Assembly (NCBI GenBank): GCA_003427395.1
Contig: BFEA01000690.1
Location: forward strand, 178,272-228,884
Source: Chara braunii
Taxonomy: Eukaryota > Streptophyta > Charophyceae > Charales > Characeae
Direction: 5' to 3'
DNA: 50,613 bases
The notes beneath the pieces were generated by a model that saw nothing but the letters and a program-made list of their open reading frames with translations, made no database searches and was not told the origin of the DNA. Of the stretch, positions 20,999 through 31,699 are shown in pieces (within the stretch, counting starts at the first letter, position 1; each line of letters opens with the position of its first letter). Made by a program: the position numbers and the translations under genes.

Positions 20999-22345
20999 TC
21001 ATATCAAAGTGTTTTGATCGATACGGTGCAAGTGACTTCCTATCACTGCATTTTTCTTCTTTTTACTTCCCCATGAGTAAAAAGATTGCCCATTCTGAAT
21101 CTTCAAGGGCTCCTCCGTCCAGATACTCGATTCGTTTCTAGATAACTGCACACTTCCTAGACAGGGGAAATTCAGCTTAGTGCGAATTTGGCAACCTAGT
21201 AAATTCAGAACTCCTGTCCCATCGCCAGTCCTCTTTAGTGTCAGGTTATCCGGATAGCAATTCATAAGGGCTTCAAAAATTGTTGCTCTCATGGTCTCGT
21301 TCTTACTAGCAATCACTAGAAGGACATCATCAATCAATCTCAGGGCGCCAAAGCAGCTGTTCAGTCGGCCCAAGCTACAGGTCATCTGGTACTCCGAATA
21401 CGCACACATAATGCACGTGATAGGAGGGCTTATGCTCTTACCCATGAGAACGCCTAGTTCCTGCTTCAACAAGACACATGTAACTTCAACAAGACACTTG
21501 TAGCTTCAACAAGACACTTGTAGCTTCAACAAGACATATGTATGTTCAACTTCAATATAAACTAATTTCACGATGTCCATCAACTCAAACTTTTTCCAAT
21601 GATCAGCGCACGTGGTGATTCCTTGGTCCTGAAATGATCCACAATCCACTTAACGGCTTGCAACAGGGTGTTGTGAGGTAATCTACTGAAAATCTTCTTG
21701 ACATCAAAGGAGTAAGGGGTGATTACCCGTTTATTGCTCAATTTGCTCAATTTCTTGTTTATGTCGTCCAGGCTCATCGTCAGATCTGAAACCAATCTCA
21801 AATTAAAATGTCACTTCTTGGGTAGATTATAAAGCAAGTGATTCAGCGCTTTGCTCATCAGACGAGCCGTGTGAACCATTGGTTCGCCGAATGATGGACA
21901 GATGGGCCTGAATCGGAACTGATCTTTATGTTTTGGGATAACGTAGGCAACACCCAACGTCCCCTTGGCATCCCATTGGACTACCTTACCTTCAGCCCTG
22001 TCGACTCACATCCTCCTTTAGTTCACGCATAACCTCGGCTTCAGAATAATTGATAATGAGGTAGCCTGGATTACATACAAAGGTCTGCATCATAACTTCG
22101 TAATAAGTGTCGGGGCACATTACTACGGACTCACCCGAGTTCCTATCCACCGGAGAAATTACCAATCCATCCAGACGTTCCTTCAGAGTTAGCACTTCCT
22201 TTACTGAGACAAAGTGGGTAACACATTCCCCTTTCGAAATGCATGCGGACAAGTCCAAATCAGAAAAATCAGAAACAAGCCCGTTCAGATTCTTCCAGCA
22301 TCGGAAGCCAGCACTGATCTCTTCACGCAGAATACTGAGTCTATC
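20999..22345 (-). pseudogene. Penelope-like reverse transcriptase
   Basis: It copies the element RNA at the target. Motifs in order are LVISPVDRNSGE...VMCPDTYYE (22180-22110, the region before the fingers), then, after a frameshift near 21992, AYVIPKHKD and RFRPICPSFGEP (about 21940-21880). Next come YSFDVKKIFSRLP (motif A, Asp at about 21705), LGVLMGKSISPP (motif B) and LRLIDDVLLVI (motif C, DD near 21330), then LNLLGCQIRT. Catalytic Asp residues are present. The frame is interrupted by several stops and by a minisatellite between motifs A and B. The order, spacing and finger motif fit Penelope-like RTs, not LTR or LINE RTs. Confidence 0.82.
21470..21548. repeat. 20-bp minisatellite inside the Penelope-like RT
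   Basis: About four units of CTTCAACAAGACACTTGTAG (one with ACATGTAA, one with CATATGTATG). The unit is not a multiple of three and the array separates motif A from motif B, so it disrupts the reading frame. Confidence 0.8.
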
Positions 22346-23566
22346 TTAGCGCTGAACTATAGGAACATTGTTCGCGTTCGACAAAAGTGGGTGAAAGTCT
22401 GCTACCTCACTTAGTCGAAACATCACGTGGCCATTCACGCGAGGGAAAACCATACCTGTACAGTTATAGGTAAGCACACCATATGAAGAAGCTCTTCTAT
22501 GGTTATACAACATATAAGCTATCGTAGGATTTTTAGTCCCTACGATGCAATTTTTTCTCCTTGAGCAAAGAACAAAGCAACGTTGTAGTTGACCACTCAT
22601 CAGTGCGTCGTTAACCACCTTCCTAACTCCAAAAATCACAACTCGATCATCATACTTAATTCGAGAGGTAAGATCAGACGCCAAACATAGGTTAAAACGA
22701 TCTCGAAAGCAACGAGAAATCAACCTTCGTAAATACTTACGGGTGAAATCCTTAATCACCCGGTATAATCTAAGGATGACATTCATCCGCCACTTGTAGA
22801 TATGATTCATTTTGTTTGGATTCCGCAATATACCGATCAAAAGTTTCTTCAAATACTTACACTTAGCTTTCCATTTCACCACATGCACGATCTTAAACTC
22901 ACCACCCTTCTCCCACAACCCTTTGCATTCCTTCAGTGGTCGGCATACAGAGTCATGCTTTACTTTGCTTTCCCCAAACATGCGAGACAAATTCTTCCAT
23001 TTAGGTGTCCAATCAGTACCTCCCTCCGATCTTATTCGTTGTGGAAGGTTCCCTGAGTCAAGGGAAATGTCTAGAAATGCATAGAGGTCAAGAAAGTCAC
23101 AATCCTTATCAATACAATGAAAACATAAAGGTCTAACACCACGGTTCTGTGACAAACTCTTCTTACCTCGATTCCTTTCATTCCGTCCGAGTTTCCTATT
23201 CCCAAGCTTCTTAGAGGCCTTAATACCAACATAATTGAGGAACGGGGACCACCTACTGATATACAACTCCTACAGTCGACTCAAATCGTTACCACCGAAT
23301 ACATCTACTAGAAGTAGCATGTAATTGCCTACGCCAAAAGAGGATATCCAACGATGGAAGTGGGACTGTGTACGCTTTCGAACAACATATAGGTGCTCAC
23401 GCCATCTTACATCACAGGTACGAATCGTCTTCCCAACATAACAGTGTTTACAGTAAGGGGATATTGCAACATAAACAATCCCTTTCTTATCCAAAAATTC
23501 AAGAACCCCTCGTCCAAAACAAAAAAAAAATGAGAAAACCCAAAATAAACAAGGCAACCAAGCCAC
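22346..23566 (-). pseudogene. Penelope-like element N-terminal region with GIY-YIG endonuclease
   Basis: The GIY-YIG nuclease nicks target DNA. From about 23482: KKGIVYVAISPYC (GIY position), CYVGKT (YIG position), RWREHL (conserved Arg), then, after a TAG at 23270-23272, ELYISRWSPFLNYVG (conserved Glu and Asn). The TAG is in frame, so the domain runs through it. A basic, Lys/Arg-rich region of about 250 codons follows to a TAA at 22346-22348, with Cys/His pairs (CFHCIDKDC) but no clear fold. Codons before 23515 (a hydrophobic Phe-rich stretch) probably belong to flanking sequence, so the true start is not known. Confidence 0.78.
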
Positions 23567-25006
23567 CCAAACTTATAGGACATTGATTGGTCCCCCAAAA
23601 ATCATCCACAGGCAACCCTCGCAAGTTAGAAAAACCAGACCACCCAAAATTATGAAACATGTCTGGTCCTTCAGGCAACTCAAAAATAAAACATAGCACT
23701 GGGTCTCCCTAAACTTATGGAGACTTGCCCAACCTTCCTCTCATTCTTCCCCCAGATGCAACCCCTTTCCACAATCTGCTTTCAGTGAGACAACGAAACC
23801 GAAACTGAAATTACACATGCATTCCTTTTCTTAAGTCTGAATCTTGTCATGAAAGTCAAACCGAAAGTCTAAGTCGGGATGCACATCATATACTCAGTCA
23901 AAGTGTAACAGGGAATACAAATAGGGGTTATAACTGGGTTTATGGAAGGAAGATGAAACCCTTACCTCTCTGTTCCCTGCCTCCAGAACTCCTCCTACGT
24001 TCCGACAGAGATCCCGCAATCGGTGGGAAGACTCCTCACAGAGCCTTGTTGAAGTCGTACGGGTTGCAATCCCGCCTGCCGCCTTCCTTTCTCAATAGGA
24101 TTAGACTGAGATTAAGAAAGGAGGAATAAGGGTTTTCTGACGCTCAAAATACAAGAAAGGGACCGACTCAACTCCCAGGAGAGGGCCTTGAAGTCTCTAT
24201 ACGCCTGAGGGCCCCACAATGATGGCCAAAAACGCACTACAGTCTGGTCAACTAAAGTCAAACTTCCAACCGTTGACTTCCCTGATGGTCCTCCAAATCG
24301 CAACAATAGCCTCTCCTATAAGAATCCCATCCACTCCTCCAAACTTGAGCTTGCAGCTCCGAGGCTCGCCTCTGACTACTTTGTGCAGTGGAACAAATAG
24401 TGCATCGGCGAATAGCTAAGTCTGCACCCTCACACCTCACGGATGCAGGCTGGTGGAACAGACGGCATACCAATTAACACAGAAATCAGTAGCCCTTCCA
24501 ATTGGACTGCTGCAACCTCGCCCGACATGCTGAGTGTTGCATCCTCCGTTGATCCTCCAGCTGCTACTTCGTTTTACTTCAACTGACACTATCTGCCAAT
24601 AGGTAAGTCCCCAACTCCTGCGGTCGGCCTCACGCTTCTCCCCCGCTCTATATATGGTCATACTAACGGTCAGATTCAAGTAAACACCAATGGTCTCCAA
24701 GGCCGAAAAACACCTCACTGATCGCAGGGAGTGTGACGACCATGATCATGATGGCACCAATTACCGCAAAGGGCCCGATGGTATTAAATTATATTAATCG
24801 CAGGCGGCAGCTACTTTGTTTCTTTATTCCTCACATACACAAATGAAGGATGAATCTTCCGCAGATACACGGGAAGGTACACTCGAAGTCATCTCCCGTC
24901 TATGGTCGTGCACGTCACGATCGAACCTTCCCCTAGATAGAGGGGAAGTATATCGTAAAACTTCGCATCAGACCGCGTGTTGTCAGCCACATCAGCCAGG
25001 TGAGTA

Positions 25007-25084
<78 letters not shown>

Positions 25085-25101
25085 CTCTCTCTCTCTCTCT
25101 T
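25007..25101. repeat. (CT)n microsatellite in the A2 LTR
   Basis: About 95 bp of CT repeats with small interruptions. The A1 LTR has only a short CT run at the homologous place (17945-17960, after CAGGTACG). A3 has an expanded one at 48035-48118. Confidence 0.95.
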
Positions 25102-27043
25102 TGGCAAGTTTCGTCCGCTCCGCCAGCTATCCTCCACCTGTCACTCGCCGCCTCCTGCTTCTTTTCCTCCCTCGTAGTTGTCAGTTCTTTCTCCTCGTTC
25201 CTCTGCCCGTCATCTCTATACTTCCGACACTAACGCGTAACCCTTTTCTTTATTAACTCCTATGCGATTGACCTTTTGCCACAACTGACCTCAAAAACGG
25301 ATTCGCCTGGTACTAAAACACCTACGTAGGCTTTGTCCTCCTTCGAATCTGCTTAAAAGTGAGCAAGACCTACCCATTCCCTTTTTCTTTCCTTTTATAG
25401 CCAGTTTCACCATATCCGCTGTATTCACGCACCCTCTAACACCTACCGTGACTAAACCACTAACTTATAGCTGAGACTAACAACTTTATTGCGTTCGCCA
25501 TGATCGAAAACCTCTGTATGGCCCTTTAGATCACTCGATTCTGATAAGAATCGAGTGAGATAAGAAACTCTTGCCCCGCGATTCTCATTCTCTTCTACCT
25601 CCATTCCGAATGCATCCTGGCATGAAATGCGTCGAGATTCCTTTCTTCGTTTTCTGGCCTGTACGCGCCTTGTCTCTTTCGTTGTCCCTCATCCTGATCG
25701 ATGCAGAGTGGTGCGCTGACCAAACATCATTACAGGCGCCGCTTACTACAGATAGTGGACGTTGGCCACGAAAGTCGAAATCCACTACAAGGTATGTAAC
25801 GACTCACTTGCCGAAACGCTTAGCCTCGTAAATGGATGGCGCCGAGCCCCGACCCGAAAATGGATAGCGTTAAGCCCTGCGACCAATGCACGACCGTTGT
25901 GGCGACTCCGATCTTTTGATGCGTGGGAGGGCGTGTGCTTGCTGCTAGCCCCAACACGAGCCCAAGCGGGCTGGTCCCTGATTCAGATCTTAATGGTAGT
26001 AGCTAGTATTCATACGAGATCTTGGAAGACCAAAATGGAAAAGGGTTCCATGGCGCAGCTCCCGCAGAACACCGTTGTGCACCCCTTCACAGTGCCTTGG
26101 GCCGGCCCTTGCGGGCATGCTCATACTCAAAGTTCTCACGACAGGCTTGCGGCTGGTAGGCGGTACACCCACAAAGGGCCCGCGCCATCGAGGTTTCTTC
26201 CGCCTTTGGGCAAATCACTCACCGGCTCGCATATACGTTTAACTCCTTCGGCCCGTATTTCAAGACGACCTGGATAGAGAAGTTCTTGCCAACACCCCAC
26301 ACGCTGGGACCCGAATGGGCTCGCCAAAAGGAGGCGCAAGCTCAGGGTGCTCGACTGCCGTGACGACCTTTAAGATCCGCCGTCGCATCCGAGTCAAGGA
26401 GCGCCGGAAAAAAAATAAAAATAGTACAAAAAATATTTAGAACTTTTTAATCGTCATAATATGACGAATGAGGAAAAAGAAAAACACTAGTACCGTCCTG
26501 ACGCTGCCGACGACAAAACCAAAGGAGGATAGCCCTGCCCGACCGTCAATCCCTAGGTCCCTTCTCGCTACTGTGATATCTCACGTCGTCGTCACTCGAT
26601 CTCGATCCCTGAATCTCTTTGATGAAGGTCCGACGTTGTAACCACTAGTGCTAGGTCCAAGGCTGAGCCTAGTACTAGCGGACACCTATATAAGCGGATA
26701 CTACGCAATGCGCAGATCTATCGAAACGTTTCAAAATTGCATTGTTGTTGATGTCGTCCTCCTTACGTACACACAGGTCACAAGCAAGCACACCAGTCAC
26801 GAGACAAAACCTTTTTAATCCTAATTTTAATCAGAAAATACAAATCTTGGCCGGCAACCAACGCCAACTTTACAATCATCAATAAGAAAAGAGATCACTC
26901 ACGCCTAAAGTCTGAGTGTCCACACACTCTCTACTCTAGTCTGTCATTCAATCATCGTAAACCACAGACACTGCCGCGCCTCGCGCGGTATACCTAAACC
27001 TTAAACCAAACTTACTTTCTGTCGCTTGCAAAAAACAAGGCAG

Positions 27044-27061
27044 ATACCCTTGTAAGGGTAT
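27044..27061. other. Perfect LTR palindrome, copy 3
   Basis: Same 18 bases as at 977-994 although the flanks differ at several positions. Confidence 0.6.
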
Positions 27062-27229
27062 TCGCACCGATAGCTTACCGGACCATATTAAGCGATGCCC
27101 CCGTCGCTTCGCAGAATCAAAAAGTTATTAACTCATCCATGACTTTAAATGCTGACAAGAAAGTAACCAATCCGATTAGCCGACAGACTCCGATTCGAGA
27201 CCTCCATCAATCCATGCCAAATACAACTA

Positions 27230-27309
27230 TATGCTGGTAGGATTCTAACCTGAATCTTTATTGTCCTAACACTAGGACGCCGGGATACTTACCACTATAC
27301 CACAGCATA
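27230..27309 (-). other. tRNA-like structure in the A2 LTR
   Basis: Perfect 7-bp closing stem (TATGCTG/CAGCATA), a box-A-like TGGTATAGTGGTAAG, an anticodon-like stem GTCCT/AGGAC and a box-B-like GGTTAGAATCC one mismatch from consensus. The T stem pairs poorly and the anticodon loop is abnormal. Homologous to 1161-1241 in A1. Confidence 0.5.
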
Positions 27310-27545
27310 AGTCCCAACGGCCTTCTCGATCGTCCTCTCCAAACACCAGCTTTTCGTTAAATGTCCCAAATCTCTACCCTATAAGTAGGGTCATAACTAG
27401 GGACGTGGGCCCTAACCGAGACCTTCGAAAACATTCTTGCCTCTCTCCAATAATTTTCACAATCAAATATATATATATACATAAATATTGTCTTACACTC
27501 TTCTTGCAGTCTAGTACAGGAAGGTCAGATATCCATCTTGGCCCA

Positions 27546-27577
27546 CCATAGTTTGGTTGATCGATCCAGATCTACGG
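27546..27577 (-). other. Conserved LTR hairpin, A2 copy
   Basis: Homologue of 1496-1527. The outer 6-bp stem is kept with a wobble pair, and the inner stem has one mismatch. Confidence 0.4.
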
Positions 27578-28014
27578 CCCACCGCGTTGTTATTTTAGTG
27601 GTAGTGCCCTCGCAGGTTGCACCACGATAGACTTTTCTCCTGATAAGCACCTAATCAGGACTCAAAAAGACTCAATTGACTTGACTCTTATCCCACGTCG
27701 TCCTATATGGGCGTGTGCTCCCGCCGGTAAAACCCATGCCACTCGTATCCCCCTGATGCTTCCAACGGCCTCCGTGGTGGCCGTGTCTCCCTCCCTCCTC
27801 TCGTCATGGTTGTCTTCATAAAGTCAGACTTGCACAACAGGCGAAGGAGACGACAGGCACACCAAAGGAGTGCGCAAATAGACAAGTAGGGTTTACTTAA
27901 ATAAAAAAGTAAGCACACATCCTGTCCATACATTATACCATTTTACTCCTTTCTAGGATCTAACTACAGACTTTTTCTACATACATAGGGTCCTACCATA
28001 AGGGGTTAGATCGT

Positions 28015-29395
28015 CTATCTCACCTCTTCTCTTGCCACAAACTTCTTCAACCTCGATCCTGACACCCAATCCTTCCACGACTTCCACGACTTCTTTTGCC
28101 GAAATCTCGACATCGCATACATTATCGAGCTTCCTAGACCACGACTTTTACATGAATGAATCGTACAATAATACGATATCCCCAACTTCCAATGAAGTCT
28201 TTCGTACACGTCCCATCTGGTCCCAATGAGCCTTATCATCCATGTGGCTCCTTTCCAATTGATTGGATGCCTCCTGAATCCTTTCCTCAATCCCACCCAC
28301 CTGTCGCGCCCGAATATCGAGCAACGCCTCGAAGGACAGGCTGATTTCTAGGTCTTGACGCCTCCAGCTTTTCAGGAAGCTCTCAATTGGGAAAGTAGTG
28401 TGCCTCCCGTACCATAGCGTGGCTGACACGTACTTAGTGGTCCTCTTCACTATAATATTTTCGACGAAAAATTTTGCCATCGGATATCTTAGCCACTGAT
28501 TAGGCGTACCTTCAGTCCACTTAGCCAGAAGGTTCGTGATGGTGCTATGCCCTCTCTCAACTGGAGCATGTGCTTAAGGATGTGCAACGGTGGTAAAATT
28601 GGCTACCATGCCATACCTTGACAACAACTCCTGCACCTCCTGACATGTAAACTCTGATCCCCTGTCCATCATGAACTCCCTGACGAAGGGATAACGTAGG
28701 TAGTACTCCTCGATGCAACTCACTAAAACCGAGCCGGTTTTTGTACGAATGGCGCGACCATCTACAAAGCCAGTAAGGTTATCTTGCGCATCGAAGATGT
28801 AGTTATAGCCATGATCCCCAATTGGCATAAATAGCAGGTCGAGATGTTCTTCGGTACCCACTTCCCTCTCTAGCCTTGGATGCAGTGGTTCTCCAGGCCT
28901 CTGAGGTGACCTTTCTTGACAGGGTACACGGGATCGGCAAAACTTGATGATCATCTCTATCATTTCATCCCAGTAGTATAGCTCGCTTATCTTGGCATAC
29001 ATGGTATTGACTCCTCGATGCCCCCCTGCAATGTCATCATGAAGCCCCGCTATGACATCGATCGAACGATTCCTTCCACACACGACCCTTCTGGGATTCT
29101 CCACTTGTCTTTTTACAAAGAGATGACCATCTCTTACCGTATAGAGATGTCTCATCTTTTGTGCCCTCTCACTCGCATCTCTATCCCTCATCTCACACGA
29201 TAGGAGAAGTCTCAGCTCCAAGTAGATCCCGTCATACTCCTCTGCTCGAAACTCTTTTTTGATCTCTCCTTCCTCAAACTCGTCGTCCTGGCTCTCAGGT
29301 ACAATACCTTCACGTTCAGCTGGATTCAGCGAACCCATTTGGTCGAAGTTTCCCTGCAGAAGCGTATTGGTGAGGAGATACATTCTCCTCATCAA
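28015..29395 (-). pseudogene. A2 integrase, C-terminally deleted
   Basis: Homologous to the A1 integrase. It has a zinc-binding region (LHDDIAGGHRG; the Cys pair is degenerate, FCRSRVPCQE), core residues EHLDLLFMP and MDRGSEFTC, then a break at 28574-28480 that removes or frameshifts the stretch around the catalytic Glu. RRTTKYVSATLWYGR-type sequence resumes after it. Just after LLYDSFM the frame stops and the GPY/F segment is missing, and the tail WVSGSRLKKFVARE follows directly. It cannot be functional as it stands. Confidence 0.82.
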
Positions 29396-30180
29396 CTCCT
29401 CGTGTTTCTCTACCTGGTCTGGCCCTTCTTCTACCGCTTACCTCCTCTACCAAACTATGCGTTCCTGTCAACGCCAACTTCATCATCCATTGGACATCCT
29501 TGCCGCCCCACGGGTCTTCTTTCTCAAAAGGCTTAAGCACTAGCTCTGCCTTCTGTTCATATACCCTCGACACATGCCAAATGGGATGACCGACACAACT
29601 TGGCACTCGCAAGGACCACTTGTTGATCTGAATGCGGACGTCCTCCTCCTGATCCAAGAAGCCATCAACCGAGGGCGTATCCTCTACCGCCTTTTCCTTT
29701 CGTTTATCCTAGTTGATGCGACTTAGCCTATGTGTTTTGTTCTTACTCCCTGGAATCCTTTCCAATTCGACGTTAAACATCTAGATGTATGTTAACCATC
29801 TGGACACTGTTGCATCCGATGGAACGTAGTTCCTCAGCGAGTAAGTGAGCGCAGTTGGCTCTACTCTCAATATGAATCTTCTACCAAAGATATAATTTCG
29901 AAAAAAAACAGCGAGAGTCTCCCTCTTAAACTGAGAGTAATTGCTCTCAGTCGTACTAAGAGTTCGACTCTCAAACTTTAGCGGCCTCTCATTTCCTTCG
30001 ACATCTGCCTGAATCAGGACTCCTAAGGCAGTCGGTCCAACGTCCTTCTCAATGATGAATGGCCTTACCTCAGTAACTTTATAGTCTGGTGCTTCTAATA
30101 TCAAACCTCCTTCCTGAAATTCCTCCTTCAGTCTTCTCCCGGTCCTCACCCCAGACCCATTTTTTATTCTGACGTACCAA
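29396..30180 (-). pseudogene. A2 RNase H and connection
   Basis: Contains a decayed RNase H (FIIEKDVGPTALGVLIQAD, LKFESRTLSTTESNYSQ, FKRETLAVF) and the linker before integrase. The first catalytic Asp motif is altered (EKDVG instead of EMDAG) and frames change several times. The Gln codons here show the ancestral state of two A1 nonsense codons. Confidence 0.78.
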
Positions 30181-30828
30181 CTTCCTTAAGTGCTCAGTCT
30201 TGGCAGCAAAGTCTCTGACGAAGCTTCTCCAAAACCCACACGTGCTGAGAAAGCTCCTAACATCTGTTATCGAATGGAATGGTACGATAATTTTGTCCGT
30301 TTTTTTTCACATCAGGCCGACGGTCTCTCTCGCTACAGACGAACTCCAAGATGGTAGCCTCCCTCATGGAGTGTCTCGATCTGGCTCTATTTGTCATAAG
30401 GTTATGTTCTTCAAGCAAGCTCATGACTTTATCAAGATCCTGAATATGCTCCCAAACAAAATGCCTTACTCCTGGCAAGACTTCATCATCTTTCTTCTCT
30501 CTTGGTCGCTTCACTGCCAAGTCATCGGTATACGGCTGGGTGATATGTGGATTGACTGTTTGCATGATCCGGATCATATGTCTTTAAACGATAGCCACAT
30601 CATGAGTTCATCCCTGCGCGCCACATTCATATGAATTACCCCCCTAGCGTATGCATCATTGTCACCGGTCTGGTGGATAGAACAGAAATTGGCCGTACGC
30701 AGAGTAGAGGTCTATAAGCGAAATTATAGGCCTTCCTATGCACGACTCCGACAGTGCGTCTGCATTCGGCAAGCCCCCCGCATCTCGCACAGTCACAACG
30801 TCCAACCGCTGCAAGTCCTGTATCCATC
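30181..30828 (-). pseudogene. A2 reverse transcriptase, N-terminally deleted
   Basis: Motif A (IISLIDLYSAYGQF) and the catalytic site (PYTDDLAV, with T where A1 has I) can be read, plus a thumb part. The fingers and all of the protease are absent. The sequence passes directly from the linker segment EGHNDLMT to LRWIQDLQRL in one frame, which removes about 1.35 kb relative to A1 (about 9050-10400). Confidence 0.8.
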
Positions 30829-31699
30829 GCAAGGTCATGAGGTCATTATGACCCTCAAACAACCTATCAATCACCTTTTCCACATCAAAACCCTCCTCCA
30901 GGCGGGCCTCATACTTCTTCTTCTTTGGCGCCGCGTCGTGCAGAACTGGCTCAGCCTCCTCGTAGGCCCCCCTCTTATTGGCCCTCTGCTCCGCCCTTCG
31001 ATCCTCTTCTTGGCGCATTCTATCATCCTGCTCATCTTCATCATCGTCCTCCTCTACCTCCACGGTCTCTTTCCTTCGTTCCGGCTCTGGCTCTCTCCGA
31101 GGGGGTTCCTGACTTGCGCTTGCCTTACTCTGGCCCCTGGTTTGTGCCACTTGCGCCATTCTCCCTTGTGTTGTAGGGGGCCTAAAGGTCATACCAGACC
31201 ACGGGCCTGACCCTACAGTGGACACTCCGGGGTACCATTGCCGCACCGGTACCGATTCCGGGTCAAATTCATAGAGGAAGATGTTGGGGATGTCGGCTCT
31301 CCACTCTTCCACCTCTTCACATATATCTACCAGTTGTCGTTGCTACCTCCCCATTTTCCCCCAGAAGTTCTCCATTTTCTCCCGAAGGGTCGACACTGGC
31401 TCCGCTTTTTCGTCCTCGCCTTCTCCATCCGACTCGACAACTATAGGTTCTTCTTCTATAGTTCCCGCCTGTAGTCTCTGAGTCACCTCCTCACCACATT
31501 CCATCTTCTCCACCCTTATTGGTGGGTCCTCCCTTTCTTGCCACAGCCTGAATGTGGCTGGTGGCGCTTGCCACACGGCTACCCGTCTAAGAGCCTCTGC
31601 CCTTACTCCACCTGAAATCTTCGGGTCAATGTACTCTTCGTACTGATCATATATATCGCCGTCCATGTCGGAATAGATCAGTTCGGATTTTTCATCGTC
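30829..31699 (-). pseudogene. A2 gag-pol linker, acidic region
   Basis: Homologue of A1 10250-11296, with the acidic run (EEDDDEDEQDD) and basic patches. It is open over most of its length, in two stretches from 31666 and 31312. It shows Gln (MAQVAQTR) at the site of the TAG at 10730 in A1. Confidence 0.7.

Larger units (their letters stand above)
20349..23575 (-). mobile_element. Penelope-like element with N-terminal GIY-YIG domain (decayed)
   Basis: Between two broken A-family LTRs lies a unit coding on the minus strand for a GIY-YIG endonuclease domain (23482-23225) followed by a reverse transcriptase (22210-20999). Canonical Penelope elements have the endonuclease C-terminal to the RT. 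The reverse order is known from the Naiad and Chlamys groups, the latter in green algae. The coding part has in-frame stops, at least one frameshift and a minisatellite. Element termini are not certain: the left border is set by loss of LTR similarity at 20348, and the right border by its return near 23576. Confidence 0.75.
23576..27700 (-). repeat. 3' LTR of A2 (truncated at both ends)
   Basis: Collinear with the A1 LTR: 23740-24240 matches 16770-17260, 25260-25600 matches the R3 repeats, 26480-26600 matches 500-600, and 27000-27700 matches 940-1640. The start to the left is missing (Penelope-like element border), as is the element-5' end on the right (deletion junction near 27700). No gene is supported. 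The stretch 25800-26480 is LTR sequence with no recognisable feature. Confidence 0.78.

Noticed and set aside
22814-23084. Plus-strand ORFs across the Penelope-like region
   Set aside because: Antisense to the minus-strand coding region with its RT and GIY-YIG motifs.
24816-25256. ORFs rich in Ser-Leu repeats
   Set aside because: Translation of the (CT)n microsatellite. The same holds for the ORFs at 47764-48227 and the Ile-Tyr ORFs at 43193-43487.
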